A stretch of DNA of 64,000 nucleotides from Lysinibacillus_B sp050613145 (GCF_050613145.1 NZ_CP192507.1:3224001-3288000), one strand, 5' to 3'. Shown: positions 36,852-45,690, counted from the stretch's first letter. Translations and numbers: made by a program. The notes: generated by a model not told the origin, from the sequence alone.

Positions 36852-37958
36852 ATGAGTACATTCACTGCCGAAGAGTTCAAAGAAGTTGATGAGTACGATG
36901 CTTCATGTCCTTCCTGTAGCGCCTCGATTCAGTTTAATCCAGCAAACGGTACATTAACTTGTCCGTATTGCGGTTATGAAGAAAGCATTCCACAGCCTGA
37001 GCTCGATGAGGACCGGCTTGCTCAAGAAATCCAATTAGATGAAGCACTTGAAACTGGAAGCTTCGACTGGGGTGCAGAAAAAAAGGTAGTTATTTGTGAT
37101 GCTTGTGCGGCAGAATCTGTTTATGATGCACTTGAAGTGGCCAATGTTTGTCCGTATTGCGGTTCGAATCACGTCATGGAAAGTACTGCTGAAAATGCAC
37201 TTGCTCCAAATGGGGTCTGTCCATTTGAAATTACACGTGAACAGGCAAATGAAAATTTCCAACGGTGGATTAAAGGAAAATGGTTTGCACCAAATGAAGC
37301 AAAACGGAAAGCACGAGCGGACGCTTTTACTGGTCTTTATTTACCCTATTGGACTTTTGATACGAAAACAGCTTCACGCTACACAGCTCGTTATGGTAAG
37401 CATCGTCAAGTAACCGATCGCGATGGAAAAACACGTACCGAAACAGATTGGTATTCTACTAGCGGTTTCTACCAAGAATTTATCGATGACCATTTAGTTC
37501 GTGCGACAACACGTTATAATGAATCGATTTTGCGTTCAGTTGAACCATTTAATACGAATGCTAGTCGCACTTACAGTAAAGAATACTTAAGTGGCTATGC
37601 TGCTGAACGTTACAGCATCGGTCTGAAAGATGGATGGAAACAAGCACAACAAGACATTCACTCGCATATCGAGGGACAAATTTCGCATCAAGTGCGTATG
37701 CGTCATAACGCAGATATTGTAACAAACATTCATTTTTCTACCGTGCACTCTAATGTAACCTATAAATATGTCATGCTACCACTTTGGCTATCGTCTTTCC
37801 GCTATAGCGGTAAAACATATCAATTCATGGTGAATGGGCAAACAGGAAAAGTTGGTGGACAATCTCCCATCTCTGCAATTAAAGTAACAATTGCAGTACT
37901 TGTCACGCTAATGATCATTGCTATTATTTATGTACTCGGAGAAGGGAACTTCTTCTAA
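36852..37958 (+). CDS. TFIIB-type zinc-ribbon membrane protein (YdjG-like)
   Basis: 368 residues. Two zinc ribbons lie in the N-terminus: CPSC...CPYCGYEES (~19-44) and CDACAAESVYDALEVANVCPYCGS. A soluble middle domain follows (LYLPYWTFDTKTASRYTARYG), with one membrane helix at the extreme C-terminus (ISAIKVTIAVLVTLMIIAIIYVLG). Paired with the SPFH protein, it resembles the B. subtilis ydjG/ydjI set, without the PspA gene in this window. A membrane-associated stress role is inferred. Confidence 0.8.
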   Translation: MSTFTAEEFKEVDEYDASCPSCSASIQFNPANGTLTCPYCGYEESIPQPELDEDRLAQEIQLDEALETGSFDWGAEKKVVICDACAAESVYDALEVANVCPYCGSNHVMESTAENALAPNGVCPFEITREQANENFQRWIKGKWFAPNEAKRKARADAFTGLYLPYWTFDTKTASRYTARYGKHRQVTDRDGKTRTETDWYSTSGFYQEFIDDHLVRATTRYNESILRSVEPFNTNASRTYSKEYLSGYAAERYSIGLKDGWKQAQQDIHSHIEGQISHQVRMRHNADIVTNIHFSTVHSNVTYKYVMLPLWLSSFRYSGKTYQFMVNGQTGKVGGQSPISAIKVTIAVLVTLMIIAIIYVLGEGNFF

Positions 37959-38039
37959 GGAATTAGCAGACGGAGCCGTTCAACGAAGATAGTGGCATAT
38001 TGATGCGACCACAGCAGGCGCAATATTTCTTCAAGAAGT

Positions 38040-38080
38040 GAAGGGATGTTCCGAAAAGTTTCTGGAACACCCCTTTTTTT
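38040..38080 (+). terminator. Terminator after the zinc-ribbon operon
   Basis: GGGATGTTCC GAAAAGTTTCT GGAACACCCC followed by seven T. Similar to the hairpins at 19601 and 49676. Confidence 0.8.
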
Positions 38081-40076
38081 AAAACCGCTTCATATTTCGA
38101 ATCGCTTGAATCGATAATCGCACGAGTAAAATCGCACATAAAAAGAGCCCTAAATAGGCTGCCGTATTTAAATAAATGGCATAGGCCGTATGAATAAATT
38201 GCGAAATTGCTAACAGGGCAACCGAGATAATACCGAACGTAATACCAACCATTAATAACACAAATTGAGCAAAAAGCTGTGTGACAAAATTGGCATTGGC
38301 TTTATCTGAAAAAATATCATGATGCAAAATAATTTTACCACGCTCGACCTTTTTTACTAATTGGTCAATTCGACGCGGAATTTTGCGCAAATTCGGAATG
38401 AGTAAGGATATTTCCTCCTCTAGTTTCCCCCATGTGACGGCTGGCTCTTTAAACGGTTGTTTTATGCTATTTTTAATATATTCATTTGAAAATAGCTTTG
38501 CTTCCTGGAAAATATCAAATGTCGGATCAATGACACGTAATGTACCGTCTAATGTCACAATTGCACGCAACGCTACACTGACCGATGGATAAAAATGCAA
38601 ACCGAATTCACGAACAATCGAGAAAATCGAATAAATCAGTTCATCCGTTGGTACATGCTTTACATATGAAATTTTTAACAATACTTGGCTAATCGCCTGC
38701 TCAATCTTTTCTCGCTCTGCTAAATCGGCATTTTCAACGAGCAATGTGATGCCATCAAATAAAACGCTTGCATCATTTTGGTAAATCCCTACTAAAAACA
38801 GTTTTAACCCTTCCTGTTGTGGTGTAGCTAAACGACCAACCGCGCCAAAATCAAGAATCGTCGTGACGCCACTTCGGTTGTCAATATATACATTCCCTGG
38901 ATGTGGATCGGCATGAAAAATGCCAGAAATAAGCGCCTGTTCTAAAAAGTTATAAAGGAGCGTTTCCGCAAATTTGTGGCGGTCGATATTAAATTTTTCA
39001 AATACTTCATCCGCGCTAGCAACCGATACACCGTCAATATACTCCATAACGAGTATGTTTTCATTGCTATACTGCGTATAAACACGCGGTACATTAACCT
39101 TCAATACAGATGTCCCCATCATATTCATCACTTGCATCATATTACGTGCTTCAATTTCAAAATTAATTTCTTCTTTTAATGCTAAAGCAAAACCAATTGC
39201 AAGTTCTTTAAATCCTAAACTTTCTGCCCACGCAGATTTTTCCGTAATCCACTTTGAAAACTCTACTAAAATCCCTAAATCATCTTGCATAATTTTCTTT
39301 ACTTCTGGGCGTAGTAATTTCACAACTACTTGTTCATTTGTTTCACGTAAAACAGCTGTATGCACTTGGCCAATAGAAGCTGCAGCTAAAGGCTTTTCAC
39401 TAAAGTAGCTAAATACTTCATCAATTGGTAAAGGTACATTTTGACGTAAAATGGCATCTACTTGCTCTTTTGACAACTGTGGTGCATTGCTCTGTAGTTT
39501 TTCGAGTTCTTCAATAAACACTGGTGAGAATAATTCTTTTCGTGTCGATAACACTTGACCGAATTTCACAAAGATGCCGCCGCACTGCTCTAACGTCAGT
39601 CGCAACGCAAGCGCTAACTCTCTTTCATCCTCACGATTTCGAACATATTTCATCGTCCGTGTAATCCCATTCGTCATCGCAATACGGACTACGTGGCGCA
39701 GTCGCTTTTGACGACGCCAATAGATGAAAAGTCTCTTAAAAAAATTATTTTTCCCTTTCAAAGGGGCGCCATTTTCGTCCAATGAAATGGGATCAAATAA
39801 TTCAAAAAATAAATAAAGTAACATAGAAATGAGGAGCATGCTGCCAAACCATAAAAGCGTTGCTACATTTAAGACATTTTCTATAAGCCCTTCTGTGTTT
39901 ACAGGGTTATCACGCAAATACGTATACCAAAACACAAATGTTGTGAATGAAACACTTAGCACAACGGATAATATTCGTTTTACTAAATTAACATTAAAAC
40001 CAATTAATCGACCACTCACGAAAAAAATCAAGATCGATGCAATGATGACTTGCAGCGTCAATTGCCAAACATCCAT
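38079..40076 (-). CDS. ABC1/UbiB-family atypical kinase, membrane-bound
   Basis: 665 residues. Three N-terminal membrane segments (about 5-95) and two C-terminal ones (~610-660) bracket an ABC1 kinase-like domain. Family motifs are all present: KFGQVLS (~175), AAASIGQVHTA (A-rich loop), VVVKLLRPEV (lysine), HADPHPGNVYIDN (catalytic loop) and LDFGAVGRL (metal site). These proteins act as small ATPases in isoprenoid-lipid/quinone biology in other bacteria. The substrate in Firmicutes is not settled. Confidence 0.9.
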   Translation of the reverse strand: MDVWQLTLQVIIASILIFFVSGRLIGFNVNLVKRILSVVLSVSFTTFVFWYTYLRDNPVNTEGLIENVLNVATLLWFGSMLLISMLLYLFFELFDPISLDENGAPLKGKNNFFKRLFIYWRRQKRLRHVVRIAMTNGITRTMKYVRNREDERELALALRLTLEQCGGIFVKFGQVLSTRKELFSPVFIEELEKLQSNAPQLSKEQVDAILRQNVPLPIDEVFSYFSEKPLAAASIGQVHTAVLRETNEQVVVKLLRPEVKKIMQDDLGILVEFSKWITEKSAWAESLGFKELAIGFALALKEEINFEIEARNMMQVMNMMGTSVLKVNVPRVYTQYSNENILVMEYIDGVSVASADEVFEKFNIDRHKFAETLLYNFLEQALISGIFHADPHPGNVYIDNRSGVTTILDFGAVGRLATPQQEGLKLFLVGIYQNDASVLFDGITLLVENADLAEREKIEQAISQVLLKISYVKHVPTDELIYSIFSIVREFGLHFYPSVSVALRAIVTLDGTLRVIDPTFDIFQEAKLFSNEYIKNSIKQPFKEPAVTWGKLEEEISLLIPNLRKIPRRIDQLVKKVERGKIILHHDIFSDKANANFVTQLFAQFVLLMVGITFGIISVALLAISQFIHTAYAIYLNTAAYLGLFLCAILLVRLSIQAIRNMKRF

Positions 40077-40089
40077 TCATTCACACCCT

Positions 40090-40524
40090 TTACTCCATCG
40101 TTACATTTACCTTTATCTCCACATTGCCTTTTAGCGCTTTACTAATCATGCACGTCTGTTCTGCTTTATGAGCAAGACGTGTTGCAGTCCGTTCATTTCG
40201 TTCATTCTTTTCAGCAAGTTTTAATTGGAGATTGTGTATAATTTGTTCATACGTAAAGACGCCATTTGTTACATCAACGATCCCTTCTGATGTCATATTT
40301 AATATCGCCTTAATATCGGAACGTTCGAGCATGGCCGCCAGTGAAATGAGATAGCATGTCGCTGCCGCCCCTAATAACATCTCATCTGGATTCGTTCCGA
40401 TGCCTGGACCGTCCATTTCAGGGGGAATCGAAATCGCTGTCGATAATCGTTCAGCTTGTAATGTTCCCACATCATTCCTTCCACCTGTCCACGTTGTTTG
40501 TAATGTAAAGGTATGCTGTGTCAC
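40090..40524 (-). CDS. OsmC/Ohr-family protein
   Basis: 144 residues. The two family cysteines are in LGAAATCYLISLAA (~57) and AEQTCMISKALKG (~126), which supports thiol peroxidase chemistry towards organic or hydroperoxide substrates. TNPDEMLLGAAATC is diagnostic. It lies 13 bases upstream of the ABC1 gene on the same strand, so they may be cotranscribed. Confidence 0.88.
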   Translation of the reverse strand: MTQHTFTLQTTWTGGRNDVGTLQAERLSTAISIPPEMDGPGIGTNPDEMLLGAAATCYLISLAAMLERSDIKAILNMTSEGIVDVTNGVFTYEQIIHNLQLKLAEKNERNERTATRLAHKAEQTCMISKALKGNVEIKVNVTME

Positions 40525-40606
40525 GTAAAAACCGCTCCATTTCCCAAAATGATCTTTATATTTACTATGATAGAGACTTCAATAAGGAATCACAAGTAAT
40601 AGAAAG

Positions 40607-40640
40607 GGAGGTCTAAAAAGCTAAAGCTTTTCAAACCTCC
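40607..40640 (-). terminator. Terminator of the methyltransferase unit
   Basis: GGAGGTTTGAAAAGC...AAAAAGACCTCC on the minus strand, followed by CTTTCTATT, just after the stop. Confidence 0.6.
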
Positions 40641-40644
40641 TCCG

Positions 40645-41580
40645 TTATCGACACAATAAAACTTCTCTACCAAAGTTTCCTTTTTTCACGACGGTACGGT
40701 CCACTACTTTAAATCCAGCAACCGTCAGCAATTCATCCATCGGTTCCACTGTGACAAATAAAACGCTTTCGGCAATGCGGCGAGCGGACGTAACAATTGA
40801 CTGCAAACTAACCGCATCACTATGTGTAAACACGTTATACGGCATATCAATAATCGCCACATCATAACGCTCTACGACATCTTCAATCGGGCCAAGCTGC
40901 ACTTCGCCTTGCAATCCAAAATGCGCAATATTTTTTCGCGAACCCGATGTGACAAACCAATTCATATCCCGCCCGATAATAGGAATACCCATTGAGAGCG
41001 CCTCAACTAATACCGTTCCAACACCACAACACGGGTCAATTACACGCTTTCCTTCAATGACGGGCACTGCGATATTAACGAGTGCTCTTGCCACTTTTGT
41101 ACTGAGTGCTGTCGAGTATTGCTGTGGGCGCTCTTGATGTGCTAGCCATACAGCCTTCCCTTCCACAAGCTCTCCAAAGTAAAAAGTGTCATGAATCTGC
41201 ACGACACCAAATATCACATCCGGTGACGTTAAATCCGGTTCCCCTTCAATCGTTAGTGCGAGCTGTCTCTCTGTCGCACGCCTTTTCGTATGTGCCCATT
41301 TAGCAGTTCCACCAAGGGCTACATCATTTAATGACACTACACGGTATGTTTTGTCCTCAAGTTGAATACCCGTCATCTGTTTACACAGCAACTCTACACT
41401 CGCTGCCTTAAATTTAATCGCTAGCCTTGCACGTATAAACGGACTTCGACTCGGCTCTACTTTTACAGGTGAAATGAGTACGTTTTCCTCCGTGTCTGTC
41501 CCGAAAAACGCACGCATTTCCATACGACATAGCGCCGTTTCATCTGGGCGCCAACCGTATGTGTATAAGTATGAAACCAT
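40645..41580 (-). CDS. TRM11/THUMP-type RNA methyltransferase
   Basis: 311 residues. A THUMP-like N-terminal region is followed by a Rossmann methyltransferase: motif I VIDPCCGVGTVLVEA (~180) binds SAM and motif IV is DMPYNV (~255). It resembles tRNA guanosine-N2 methyltransferases of the Trm11 group. The usual (N/D)PPY is DMPY here, so activity is likely but target base and RNA are not assigned. Its ATG overlaps the stop of the upstream gene (TAATG). Confidence 0.8.
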   Translation of the reverse strand: MVSYLYTYGWRPDETALCRMEMRAFFGTDTEENVLISPVKVEPSRSPFIRARLAIKFKAASVELLCKQMTGIQLEDKTYRVVSLNDVALGGTAKWAHTKRRATERQLALTIEGEPDLTSPDVIFGVVQIHDTFYFGELVEGKAVWLAHQERPQQYSTALSTKVARALVNIAVPVIEGKRVIDPCCGVGTVLVEALSMGIPIIGRDMNWFVTSGSRKNIAHFGLQGEVQLGPIEDVVERYDVAIIDMPYNVFTHSDAVSLQSIVTSARRIAESVLFVTVEPMDELLTVAGFKVVDRTVVKKGNFGREVLLCR

Positions 41581-42026
41581 TATGCCTCTAACACTCCAAG
41601 CATTTTTATCACAAAGTCGATTAATAACTCGTATGCCTGTTCAAATGTTTCTTCTCCTGTAAAGCCTTCTATTGCATCTAATGCAATATTCACTTCCCAC
41701 AGACCTTCATCCCCTGAGAACATGGCACTAGATGAGCCTAACATCCCTTTTAAGTTATCACGTAAATACGCTTTTAATTGTTGATTCACTTTTTTTTGTA
41801 ATCGTAAACCGAATAATGCCGTGTATACTTTAAACATTTCATCAAATTCTAACACAACTGCATCGATTTTAGCCTCTGCAAAATCACTTGATTGTGCATA
41901 TAAAAACTCTTCTTGATGCGCTTTTAAGTAGCTAATATTTTGCTGCAAAAATGCCGCTGTTTCAACTCCTACTGTTTCCTCTGTTTCTTTGTGGCAACGC
42001 TCTAGGGCGCTCACTGTAAATGCCAT
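41580..42026 (-). CDS. Unknown small acidic protein coupled to the RNA methyltransferase
   Basis: 148 residues from the ATG at 42026, which has GGAGGGA 6-12 bases upstream; the frame remains open to 42053 without such a site. It appears all-helical (ERCHKETEETVG, EFDEMFKVYTALFG, NQQLKAYLRDNLKGML). No known domain recognised. Stop and next start overlap, so it is made together with the methyltransferase and may be its partner. Confidence 0.75.
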   Translation of the reverse strand: MAFTVSALERCHKETEETVGVETAAFLQQNISYLKAHQEEFLYAQSSDFAEAKIDAVVLEFDEMFKVYTALFGLRLQKKVNQQLKAYLRDNLKGMLGSSSAMFSGDEGLWEVNIALDAIEGFTGEETFEQAYELLIDFVIKMLGVLEA

Positions 42027-42157
42027 AACAATCCCTCCAAATAATATTTCCATATGTAGTATAGCGCAAATTATGACAACGATGAGAACAATTACTGTTT
42101 CATTCGAGCTAAAATGTACAGCATGGTATAATTAGGAAAAAAGAAGAGGTGATCTGT

Positions 42158-42439
42158 ATGCAAGCAAACAAACCGGTAACAGAAGTTTTGTTGAAACATA
42201 AGGAACACCAAAGCATTCAAGAATTGGCAGAAACACTTGAAAAAATCGCGCAAAAATTACGAACAGATGGGCAATTTATATTTGTACAAGGCACTGAACA
42301 AGTCGTGGTAGCACCAAGTGGACAAGTAAAAGTTGAATACGAATATACAAAAAAAGGGGACAAACATTCATTCGAAATTGAATTTGACTGGTACGAAGGG
42401 GCAAACCCAAAACAAAAATTATCTATGGGCATTGAATAG
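42158..42439 (+). CDS. Amphi-Trp domain protein
   Basis: 93 residues. Matches the small amphi-Trp family: a helix with SIQELAETLEKIAQKLRTDGQF, then a beta part ending with FEIEFDWYEG, where a tryptophan alternates with acidic residues. ATG at 42158 behind GAGGTG. Function unknown. Confidence 0.75.
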   Translation: MQANKPVTEVLLKHKEHQSIQELAETLEKIAQKLRTDGQFIFVQGTEQVVVAPSGQVKVEYEYTKKGDKHSFEIEFDWYEGANPKQKLSMGIE

Positions 42440-42452
42440 AAAAAGAGGCAGA

Positions 42453-42671
42453 CTTCTAATCTCACCTATCGCAAATTCAGAAGGTGTTCGTCAATGGGCA
42501 GAGGCTCAACCACAATACTACAAGGAAGTGTTAAAAAGTATTCCACTTGGTCGCTTCGGTGATCCAGAAGAGGATATCGGTAAAGTAGCGGTATTCTTAG
42601 CTTCTGACGACTGCAAATACATGACAGGTCAAACGTTTATGGTAGACGGTGGCTCGATTATGCTTCACTAA
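42453..42671 (+). pseudogene. 3' fragment of a short-chain dehydrogenase (SDR)
   Basis: About 70 residues of an SDR C-terminus are clear: LKSIPLGRFGDPEEDIGKVAVFLASDD and YMTGQTFMVDGGS. The cofactor-binding glycine motif, YxxxK active site and the start are missing; the fragment begins just after the amphi-Trp stop. It is a remnant of a deletion or insertion event. Confidence 0.85.
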
Positions 42672-42681
42672 GCGTACTAAA

Positions 42682-42726
42682 AAAATCGGCAAGTTCTTCT
42701 AACGTAAGAAGGCTTGCCGATTTTTA
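42682..42726. terminator. Bidirectional terminator
   Basis: AAATCGGCAAG / CTTGCCGATTT stem with A and T runs on both sides, between the SDR remnant and the fic gene. Confidence 0.85.
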
Positions 42727-43296
42727 TATCGATAATGTTTTATAAAAAATGTGTTCAAGCAATGTCGTATCCACAACTGATTCAATCATCGCTTGCATAT
42801 ATTCATCTTTTTCGAGACTTGCATAATCCCATTCATAACCTTTTGTACGTGCATAAGCATGGATGAAGATACGTGTTGCACGTCCGTTCCCTTCACGGAA
42901 AGGATGCAACATATTTAGCTCCGTTTTAAAATAAGCTAAACGTTTTGCAGCCATTTCAATATCCTGCCAATCTTCTTCTGCCTGTATAGTCTTAAATATT
43001 TCATCAGCCATTTGGTCAATATATTGAAACTGGCAAAACCGCGTAGTCCCTTTCGATAGTTGTACTCTACGAAACTGACCAGCAAAAGTATAAATATCTT
43101 GAAATAAATAGCGATGTAAGTCCATGAAACTACGCTTTGTAAAGTGCGAAACCTTATAAAGACCATTTTCAATTTCTAACGCACGAATCATAAATGCATA
43201 AGCTTCTGCTCTTTCTAGCTGTTCCATCGTTTGGATGCCTAATTTATTATGATTTAATAAGTACGATACATCTGCACCAAAATTATACTTTTCCAA
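42724..43296 (-). CDS. Fic-domain protein (putative AMPylating toxin)
   Basis: 190 residues. The complete catalytic motif HPFREGNGRATR (~131-142) is present, and the flap region is FAGQFRRVQLSKGTTRFCQF. Fic proteins transfer AMP or related groups from nucleotides to target proteins. There is no inhibitory helix in the protein itself. It starts at a TTG inside the end of the 57-residue upstream gene (14-base overlap), typical of a class I toxin-antitoxin pair. The target is unknown. Confidence 0.88.
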   Translation of the reverse strand: MEKYNFGADVSYLLNHNKLGIQTMEQLERAEAYAFMIRALEIENGLYKVSHFTKRSFMDLHRYLFQDIYTFAGQFRRVQLSKGTTRFCQFQYIDQMADEIFKTIQAEEDWQDIEMAAKRLAYFKTELNMLHPFREGNGRATRIFIHAYARTKGYEWDYASLEKDEYMQAMIESVVDTTLLEHIFYKTLSI

Positions 43297-43456
43297 GCTC
43301 TAACACTTCTTTTATCATGTTTGGCGTTAGTTTTTTCCCTGCATTGACCGTTTCAATGGCCTTTAAAGCAAGCTCTTCGTTTACATGTAAATCTTCTAGG
43401 GCTAGGTTTTTTTCTACACGTTTAAATTCAAGTGAGTCTATCACAATCTTTTTCAT
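43283..43456 (-). CDS. 57-residue putative antitoxin of the Fic protein
   Basis: The minus strand encodes MKKIVIDSLEFKRVEKNLAL and on to a terminal VLELGKV; ATG behind AGGGGGG, stop inside the fic start. It appears helical and resembles VbhA-type Fic antitoxins in size and position. I do not see the canonical (S/T)xxxE(G/N) inhibitory motif clearly, so the assignment rests on context. Confidence 0.7.
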   Translation of the reverse strand: MKKIVIDSLEFKRVEKNLALEDLHVNEELALKAIETVNAGKKLTPNMIKEVLELGKV

Positions 43457-43665
43457 TGTTTCGCCCCCCTATACGTTCTATTATACATGAAATGAGGGCA
43501 GTTATACAGCGCCGAGCTTACAAATAAAGAGATCAATTAGACTCATTTTCACTTAGCTTATGTGTCTCTCTATCCCGAAGATCCCCCTTCCCTTTCAAAC
43601 CCACCATATAAGGTTATTGTAGAACCACTCACTTTATGCCACACTTTTTTGTTGTTTTGTGCAAT

Positions 43666-43698
43666 GCCCCCCTTCGGAAACCGATTCGAAAGGGGGGT
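43666..43698. other. Strong GC-rich hairpin
   Basis: CCCCCCTTCG and CGAAAGGGGGG flank a ~10-base loop. There is no T-run on either side, so a terminator call is not secure. The surrounding stretch 43457-44004 has only the 31-residue peptide below as a gene. Confidence 0.5.
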
Positions 43699-43761
43699 GA
43701 GTTATAAATATTTACTACTCCATTTACCCTAGTACTGAATCACCTAGGCAATCGTTCTATT

Positions 43762-43857
43762 TCACGCATAAGCCAGTATTGCAATTACGACACCAATAAC
43801 TGTTGCAAAAACGACATAAATAAATTTAGCAAGTATGTCTCTTGTTCCTCCAGACAT
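43762..43857 (-). CDS. 31-residue single-pass membrane peptide
   Basis: The minus strand has AGGAGG 7 bases before ATG, then MSGGTRDILAKFIYVVFATV followed by IGVVIAILAYA and a stop. The hydrophilic N-terminus (9-11 residues) is followed by a ~19-residue membrane helix. Size and layout recall small sporulation or envelope peptides and some type I toxins, but I recognise no family. Confidence 0.65.
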   Translation of the reverse strand: MSGGTRDILAKFIYVVFATVIGVVIAILAYA

Positions 43858-43963
43858 ATTGGTTCCTCCTATTCACAGTATGTACTCTCGATGCAATAAT
43901 AGAGGTTCCACTAGCTATTGCCTAAATTCATTGGGGATATACTCCTACAAAACCGTTCAAAAT

Positions 43964-43992
43964 AAAAATCCCGATTCTATGAAAAGAATCGA
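43964..43992 (-). terminator. Terminator of the 44-kb unknown gene
   Basis: CTCGATTCTT...AGAATCGGGA with ATTTTTATTTTG after it on the minus strand. Confidence 0.75.
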
Positions 43993-44004
43993 GAAGGAAT
44001 TGAG

Positions 44005-44847
44005 TTAATCGATATATTGCTTAGCAAATAATGATAAATCTATCTGATTAATTTTAAAATCAGCACCACTATAAATAACAAGCTCCATCTCCTGCTCTTC
44101 ATTTAGCCCTATATCACCTATCCCTATGAAAGTGAGTGCTTGTCCATCTTCAAGTGCTTGATCGATGGCACTAAACTTATTTAAGTAGCTACTATTCAAT
44201 CTTTCTTTCACAAAAGCCTCTGGGTATGTGACCTTTAACAACTGCTCGTTATACTCAATCATCACATCAGCGACACTCCCAACTAACACAACCGAATGCA
44301 CATAACCTAACACGAGACGAACTTGCCCAACGTCTTTGAACGTCAGCTCATTGACAAAGCGCTTACGAATCGCCTTCCCTTTTACGTGTGAATCGTCTTC
44401 TAATAAATCACCGTCATATAAAGTCATTTGCATATATTTTTTTCGTGCTTGCTTTGATGGCTGACTACTACCTTTTTGAGATAGCTTTGCTTCTTTTATC
44501 GCTTTGTGCTCTTCCACGGTTCCTTCAAACATTTTCGCAGCATCCCGCAAAGCATTTTGTCTACGGTTTCCACTAATTGTAATCGTTACATTTTCAGCTA
44601 CAGTAGCACCCAGTTCTAGCATGTTGCGATTCACATTGTACATGCAGTCTGTACTATGATGACGCAATCGCCACGTTTTAAAATGAGCCTTCTTGCCCCC
44701 ACTATACGAAAGTAATGCCGGACACCCCTCCGTAGGGCAATACAGCTTTCCTTTAAACCGCTTTTTATATGTCTGTTTGTTCATGTCACTTAGATGTACG
44801 ATTTTCTCTAAACCATCAACTAAATACCGCCCGTTTGAAATACGCAT
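44005..44847 (-). CDS. Unknown protein with N-terminal zinc-finger-like motif
   Basis: 280 residues from ATG 44847 (GGGGGAGGG upstream). Near residues 35-70, CPTEGCPALL and HHSTDC provide two cysteine/histidine pairs likely to bind zinc, as in CoiA-type or transposon-associated fingers. A basic, lysine-rich middle (GSSQPSKQARKKYMQ) suggests nucleic-acid contact, and a C-terminal beta-rich half lacks known motifs. It stands alone, flanked by terminators. Function not assigned. Confidence 0.7.
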   Translation of the reverse strand: MRISNGRYLVDGLEKIVHLSDMNKQTYKKRFKGKLYCPTEGCPALLSYSGGKKAHFKTWRLRHHSTDCMYNVNRNMLELGATVAENVTITISGNRRQNALRDAAKMFEGTVEEHKAIKEAKLSQKGSSQPSKQARKKYMQMTLYDGDLLEDDSHVKGKAIRKRFVNELTFKDVGQVRLVLGYVHSVVLVGSVADVMIEYNEQLLKVTYPEAFVKERLNSSYLNKFSAIDQALEDGQALTFIGIGDIGLNEEQEMELVIYSGADFKINQIDLSLFAKQYID

Positions 44848-44866
44848 ACCATCCCTCCCCCAAAAC

Positions 44867-44910
44867 AAAAATCACCTACAATCTCGACGCTAAGATGTTA
44901 GGTGATTTTA
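44867..44910 (-). terminator. NUDIX gene terminator
   Basis: AAAATCACCTA / TAGGTGATTTT stem with a T-run on the minus strand, 117 bp after the NUDIX stop. Confidence 0.7.
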
Positions 44911-45026
44911 TGTGTGTATTGAAAATTACAGAAACGAAACTTTAGCAGCTAACTGCTATTTATGAGTGAAGCTTTCTATTATTAGTTTATGCTTTGTGAA
45001 GCTAGCCATGACTATTTTTTACACAT

Positions 45027-45506
45027 TTACAAGTTTTTCTGTTCAACCTTGATTTCATCCTGAAAAAGATGGATAAAATCCCGATGGCTTCCTACCGTTT
45101 TCTCAGGGAGCTGTGTACATTTGAAATAACGCACGTCCAACGTTTCAGCACAATCTAACTGAACGGTCCCCTCTACCTCTTTCGTTATGAAAACAGCTGT
45201 CACACAATACAATTCATCGCCATTTGGTGCTTTCATATAATAGTCTTTTCCTGAAAATACATGTAACAATGTAATATTACGTATACGTAATCCGATTTCC
45301 TCAAATACTTCCCGCTCGGCTACTTCTTCAAAGCTTTCACCAAGGTTCATCAATCCCCCAGGTAATCCCCATTTTCCCTCAGGGCGCTTTTGCAATAATA
45401 CTTCTCCATCTTCATTGCCAATGATGACAACTGAACCAGGTAAAATTAAAGGTTTTGTCCCAACATACTGCCTTAAATATTTATAATACTCGATTTGTTC
45501 TGACAT
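45027..45506 (-). CDS. NUDIX hydrolase
   Basis: 159 residues. The full Nudix box is present: G-LMNLG-E-SFEEVAE-REVFEEIGL (about 50-72), which binds Mg2+ and cleaves nucleoside-diphosphate-linked compounds. The substrate cannot be told from sequence. Single gene with its own terminator. Confidence 0.9.
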   Translation of the reverse strand: MSEQIEYYKYLRQYVGTKPLILPGSVVIIGNEDGEVLLQKRPEGKWGLPGGLMNLGESFEEVAEREVFEEIGLRIRNITLLHVFSGKDYYMKAPNGDELYCVTAVFITKEVEGTVQLDCAETLDVRYFKCTQLPEKTVGSHRDFIHLFQDEIKVEQKNL

Positions 45507-45690
45507 GTTTGATCATCCTCTTCTATCGTTAAGCGAAATGAAATAGTACGACTCTTATACACCATTCACAGACGATAATACTATTTTATACGTTTTCTCT
45601 CAAAAGGTGACAGCGAAAAAAGCGCCTACATCATAACTCGTACACCTACTAGGAAAAAAGATATAATTTTGAAAATAATACACACTTAAG

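Noticed and set aside
37959..38040. Short coding remnant after the zinc-ribbon gene
   Set aside because: Both strands were read; no family text or initiation signal was convincing.
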